Assembly: GCF_020150815.1 (NCBI RefSeq)
Contig: NZ_CP083723.1
Location: forward strand, 2,294,001-2,358,000
Direction: 5' to 3'
DNA from: Haloprofundus salilacus
Lineage (GTDB): Archaea; Halobacteriota; Halobacteria; Halobacteriales; Haloferacaceae
Length of the DNA stretch: 64,000 nucleotides
The notes below the pieces were generated by a model, which searched no databases, was not told where the DNA came from, and saw only the letters and a program-made list of their open reading frames with translations. Positions 62,462 through 64,000 of this stretch are shown in pieces; position 1 is the first letter of the stretch; each line of letters opens with the position of its first letter. A program made the position numbers and the translations under genes.

Positions 62462-63247
62462 GTGTCAGTAGCTCCCGACCCCGCCGAAATTTTCGAGAGA
62501 GCGGTCGCGGAAGGCGAGCGACGCCTCGACCAGTCGCTGCTCGAACTGGTTTCGACGAGTTTCATCGCGGGATTCACGGTCGTGTTCGGCATCGTCACGC
62601 TCGGATACGTTCACGGGGCGGCCGAACCGCTACTCGGCGAGTTCGCCGAGATCGCTGGCGCGCTCGCGTTCGGCATCGCGGTCGTATTTCTCATCGTCGG
62701 CCGGACGGAGCTTTTCACCGAGAACTTCTTCGACCCGACGGCGAAAGCGGTCAAGTCGGACTCGTGGATGCTCTCGTCGCTCTTTCGTCTGTGGGTCGTC
62801 ACCTTCATGTTCAATCTGCTCGGCGGCGGTCTCTTCGCGCTCGTCTTCTCTGTGGAGGGGGCGCTGTCCGCACACGCCGCGGAGGCGCTGCGATCGTTCG
62901 CCGTGGAATTCGTCCGCCGTGGAGTGTTCACGGAGTTCGCAAACGGCGTCGCGGGCGGTGCGCTCGTCGCACTGCTGTCGTTCCTCTTGGCCGCCGTCAA
63001 CAGCGTCAGAAGCCGTATCACCGTCGCGTACATCGTCGGGTTCTTGTTGGCGCTCGGTCCCTTCGACCACGTCGTCGTCACCATGTTACACGTCTTCTTC
63101 GGCGTTCTCTTCGGCGCCGACATCGGAGTCGCATCGTTCGCCGTCATGACGGCCACCGTCACGCTCGGAAACTTCGTCGGCGGACTCGGGTTGGTGACGT
63201 TTACGCACGTCACTCAGTTCAAGGGTGCGCGCAAGTCGGACAGTTGA
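62462..63247 (+). CDS. Formate/nitrite transporter (FNT) family protein
   Basis: A 261-residue membrane protein with six helices. An N-terminal cytoplasmic helix carries A-E-I-F-E-R-A-V-A-E-G-E-R-R, followed by helices including F-I-A-G-F-T-V-V-F-G, L-I-V-G-R-T-E-L-F-T-E-N-F, and F-V-G-G-L-G-L-V-T-F-T-H near the end. The FNT signature is shared with formate, nitrite and hydrosulfide channels and with the FocA-like group that keeps the F-T-E-N-F motif. Formate transport would fit the formate dehydrogenase at 35-40 kb, but the link is only positional. Start is the GTG at 62462. Confidence 0.85.
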   Translation: MSVAPDPAEIFERAVAEGERRLDQSLLELVSTSFIAGFTVVFGIVTLGYVHGAAEPLLGEFAEIAGALAFGIAVVFLIVGRTELFTENFFDPTAKAVKSDSWMLSSLFRLWVVTFMFNLLGGGLFALVFSVEGALSAHAAEALRSFAVEFVRRGVFTEFANGVAGGALVALLSFLLAAVNSVRSRITVAYIVGFLLALGPFDHVVVTMLHVFFGVLFGADIGVASFAVMTATVTLGNFVGGLGLVTFTHVTQFKGARKSDS

Positions 63248-63311
63248 ACCCGAGTTCCGAACGCTCGAATCGGATGAGAGCTTTCACTGCTCAATTTGTT
63301 CGCAGGAAAAG

Positions 63312-63385
63312 TCCGCTCTCCCCGATTTGAACGGGGGGCAAGCCGATCTACAGTCGGCTGCTCTGCCAGGCTGAGCTAAGAGCGG
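63312..63385 (-). tRNA. tRNA-Tyr (GUA)
   Basis: A 74-nt cloverleaf on the minus strand. The 7-bp acceptor stem pairs CCGCTCT with AGAGCGG, with A as discriminator base. D-arm GCTC...GAGC, anticodon stem GCCGA/TCGGC around loop CTGTAGA (anticodon GTA), and T-arm CCCCG...CGGGG with GTTCAAAT are all visible. No intron and no encoded CCA. A TATAAC/GTTATA element lies 26-31 bp upstream (63411-63416). Confidence 0.95.
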
Positions 63386-63410
63386 TGCCCTCTCGTACCG
63401 CACTCTCGCG

Positions 63411-63416
63411 TATAAC
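63411..63416 (-). promoter_or_regulatory. TATA box of tRNA-Tyr
   Basis: GTTATA on the minus strand, 26-31 bp before the mature tRNA 5' end. Confidence 0.6.
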
Positions 63417-63501
63417 GATTACTGTTCAGCACGTGGTGCGTGAACGAATGACGGAGATTGGGCAAGATTGAAATAGTGTGGCATAAATCCTCTCAACGAA
63501 G

Positions 63502-64000
63502 ATGAGTAAAGTGACGTTCCGCGCGGACGACGACCTCGTCGAGCGGCTGGAGGCGTTAGACGCCTCAAAGAGCGAGGTCATGCGCGAGGCGCTTCGTGCG
63601 TACCTCGACGCGTCGGAACGTGACGACGGGTGGTCGGAGGCGACGCCCAACTTAAGCAAGGAAACGGTCGACCGACTCGTCCGCGAGCGCGTGGACGAAC
63701 TTGTCGACGAACAGCTCCGCGAAATCGGGAGCCGTCGCCCCCAGGACGTCAACGTAAACATCAGTCTCGACGGCTCGAGTGACGACGGTTCGCAGTCGCG
63801 TAATACAACCGTCGCCGAGTCGGAGGCGACCGACGAAAAGTCGTGCAACCAGTGCGGCGAGGAGCTGTCCGACGAGCAGATGTACTGCCCCAACTGCGGC
63901 GAGAAAGCGTCCCGTCGGCTGTTCTGCGACTGCGGCGACGAAGTGCGCTCCGACTGGGCGTTCTGTCCGGGCTGCGGCCGACGGACGCCGGCGGCGGACG
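63502..64000 (+). CDS. Ribbon-helix-helix plus zinc-ribbon protein, 3'-truncated by window edge
   Basis: The first 36 residues (K-V-T-F-R-A-D-D-D-L, then S-K-S-E-V-M-R-E-A-L-R-A-Y-L) form a CopG/MetJ-type DNA-binding ribbon-helix-helix. A helical and Ser/Asp-rich linker follows. From about residue 113 zinc-ribbon knuckles appear (C-N-Q-C-G-E-E-L, Y-C-P-N-C-G, F-C-D-C-G and F-C-P-G-C-G). The frame is open at the window end. It is probably a transcription regulator. ATG 63502 begins the conserved domain. Confidence 0.88.
   Translation, partial: MSKVTFRADDDLVERLEALDASKSEVMREALRAYLDASERDDGWSEATPNLSKETVDRLVRERVDELVDEQLREIGSRRPQDVNVNISLDGSSDDGSQSRNTTVAESEATDEKSCNQCGEELSDEQMYCPNCGEKASRRLFCDCGDEVRSDWAFCPGCGRRTPAAD

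Noticed and set aside
1-64000. CRISPR arrays, cas genes or a complete transposase gene
   Set aside because: No regularly spaced direct repeats with unique spacers and no Cas or transposase motifs were seen. The only mobile-element sign is the solo end near 1.7 kb.

Overview
The window is a piece of a haloarchaeal (class Halobacteria) genome. The evidence is GC-rich DNA, very acidic proteins, TATA-box promoters placed 26-32 bp before start codons (leaderless transcripts), Tat-type twin-arginine signals and lipoboxes on exported proteins, and archaeal-type genes (AglF/AglM sugar-nucleotide enzymes, CobY, CbiZ, archaeal CobT, duplicated winged-helix regulators). About 57 genes or gene remnants, one tRNA and several sites can be supported. 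The first and last genes are cut by the window edges.

Region 1 (1-28.1 kb) is a large cell-surface polysaccharide/glycosylation locus. It holds four family-2 glycosyltransferases (one partial), two family-4 glycosyltransferases, a Wzx-type flippase, a hexapeptide acetyltransferase, a sulfatase-fold enzyme, a DUF1616 membrane protein, a kinase/methyltransferase pair, two FemAB/GNAT-like proteins around a GINT1-like beta-propeller protein, a beta-helix lipoprotein, a lectin/lyase-fold protein and a large multi-spanning membrane protein. It ends with the divergent pair aglF/aglM, which would supply UDP-glucose and UDP-glucuronate. The mixed gene orientations, a gene-poor stretch at 3.05-4.0 kb, short repeats and an apparent IS200/IS605 end remnant suggest a frequently rearranged locus.

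Region 2 (28.1-32.2 kb) is an island of three Tat-exported repeat proteins. One has three H-type-lectin-like modules. The other two are paralogues built from a roughly 85-residue module not recognised here, plus a two-cysteine C-terminal module.

Region 3 (32.2-39.9 kb) has a hypothetical gene, an HpcH/HpaI aldolase, two frameshifted gene remnants (a MinD/ParA-like ATPase without its P-loop and a small partner), and an intact two-gene NAD-linked formate dehydrogenase (NuoF-like subunit plus NuoG/FdhA fusion with a cysteine ligand). A formate/nitrite-family channel lies at 62.5 kb.

Region 4 (39.9-56.5 kb) is cobalamin metabolism in two minus-strand blocks. The first is cbiP, then cobO, a GH63-like hydrolase and cbiA; the second is cbiZ-cobD-cobT-cobY-cobS-cbiB-HAD phosphatase. 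Between them lie a Zn/Mn ABC transporter (znuA-C-B) with a palindromic operator, an SDR and a decayed hypothetical gene. Together the cobalamin genes cover corrin amidation, adenosylation, aminopropanol linker supply, nucleotide-loop assembly and cobinamide salvage.

Region 5 (56.6-64 kb) holds a NosD-like beta-helix protein, an M24-fold protein with an altered metal site, a small acidic protein, a Gfo/Idh/MocA dehydrogenase, an aldo/keto reductase, the FNT channel, tRNA-Tyr and the start of a ribbon-helix-helix/zinc-ribbon protein.
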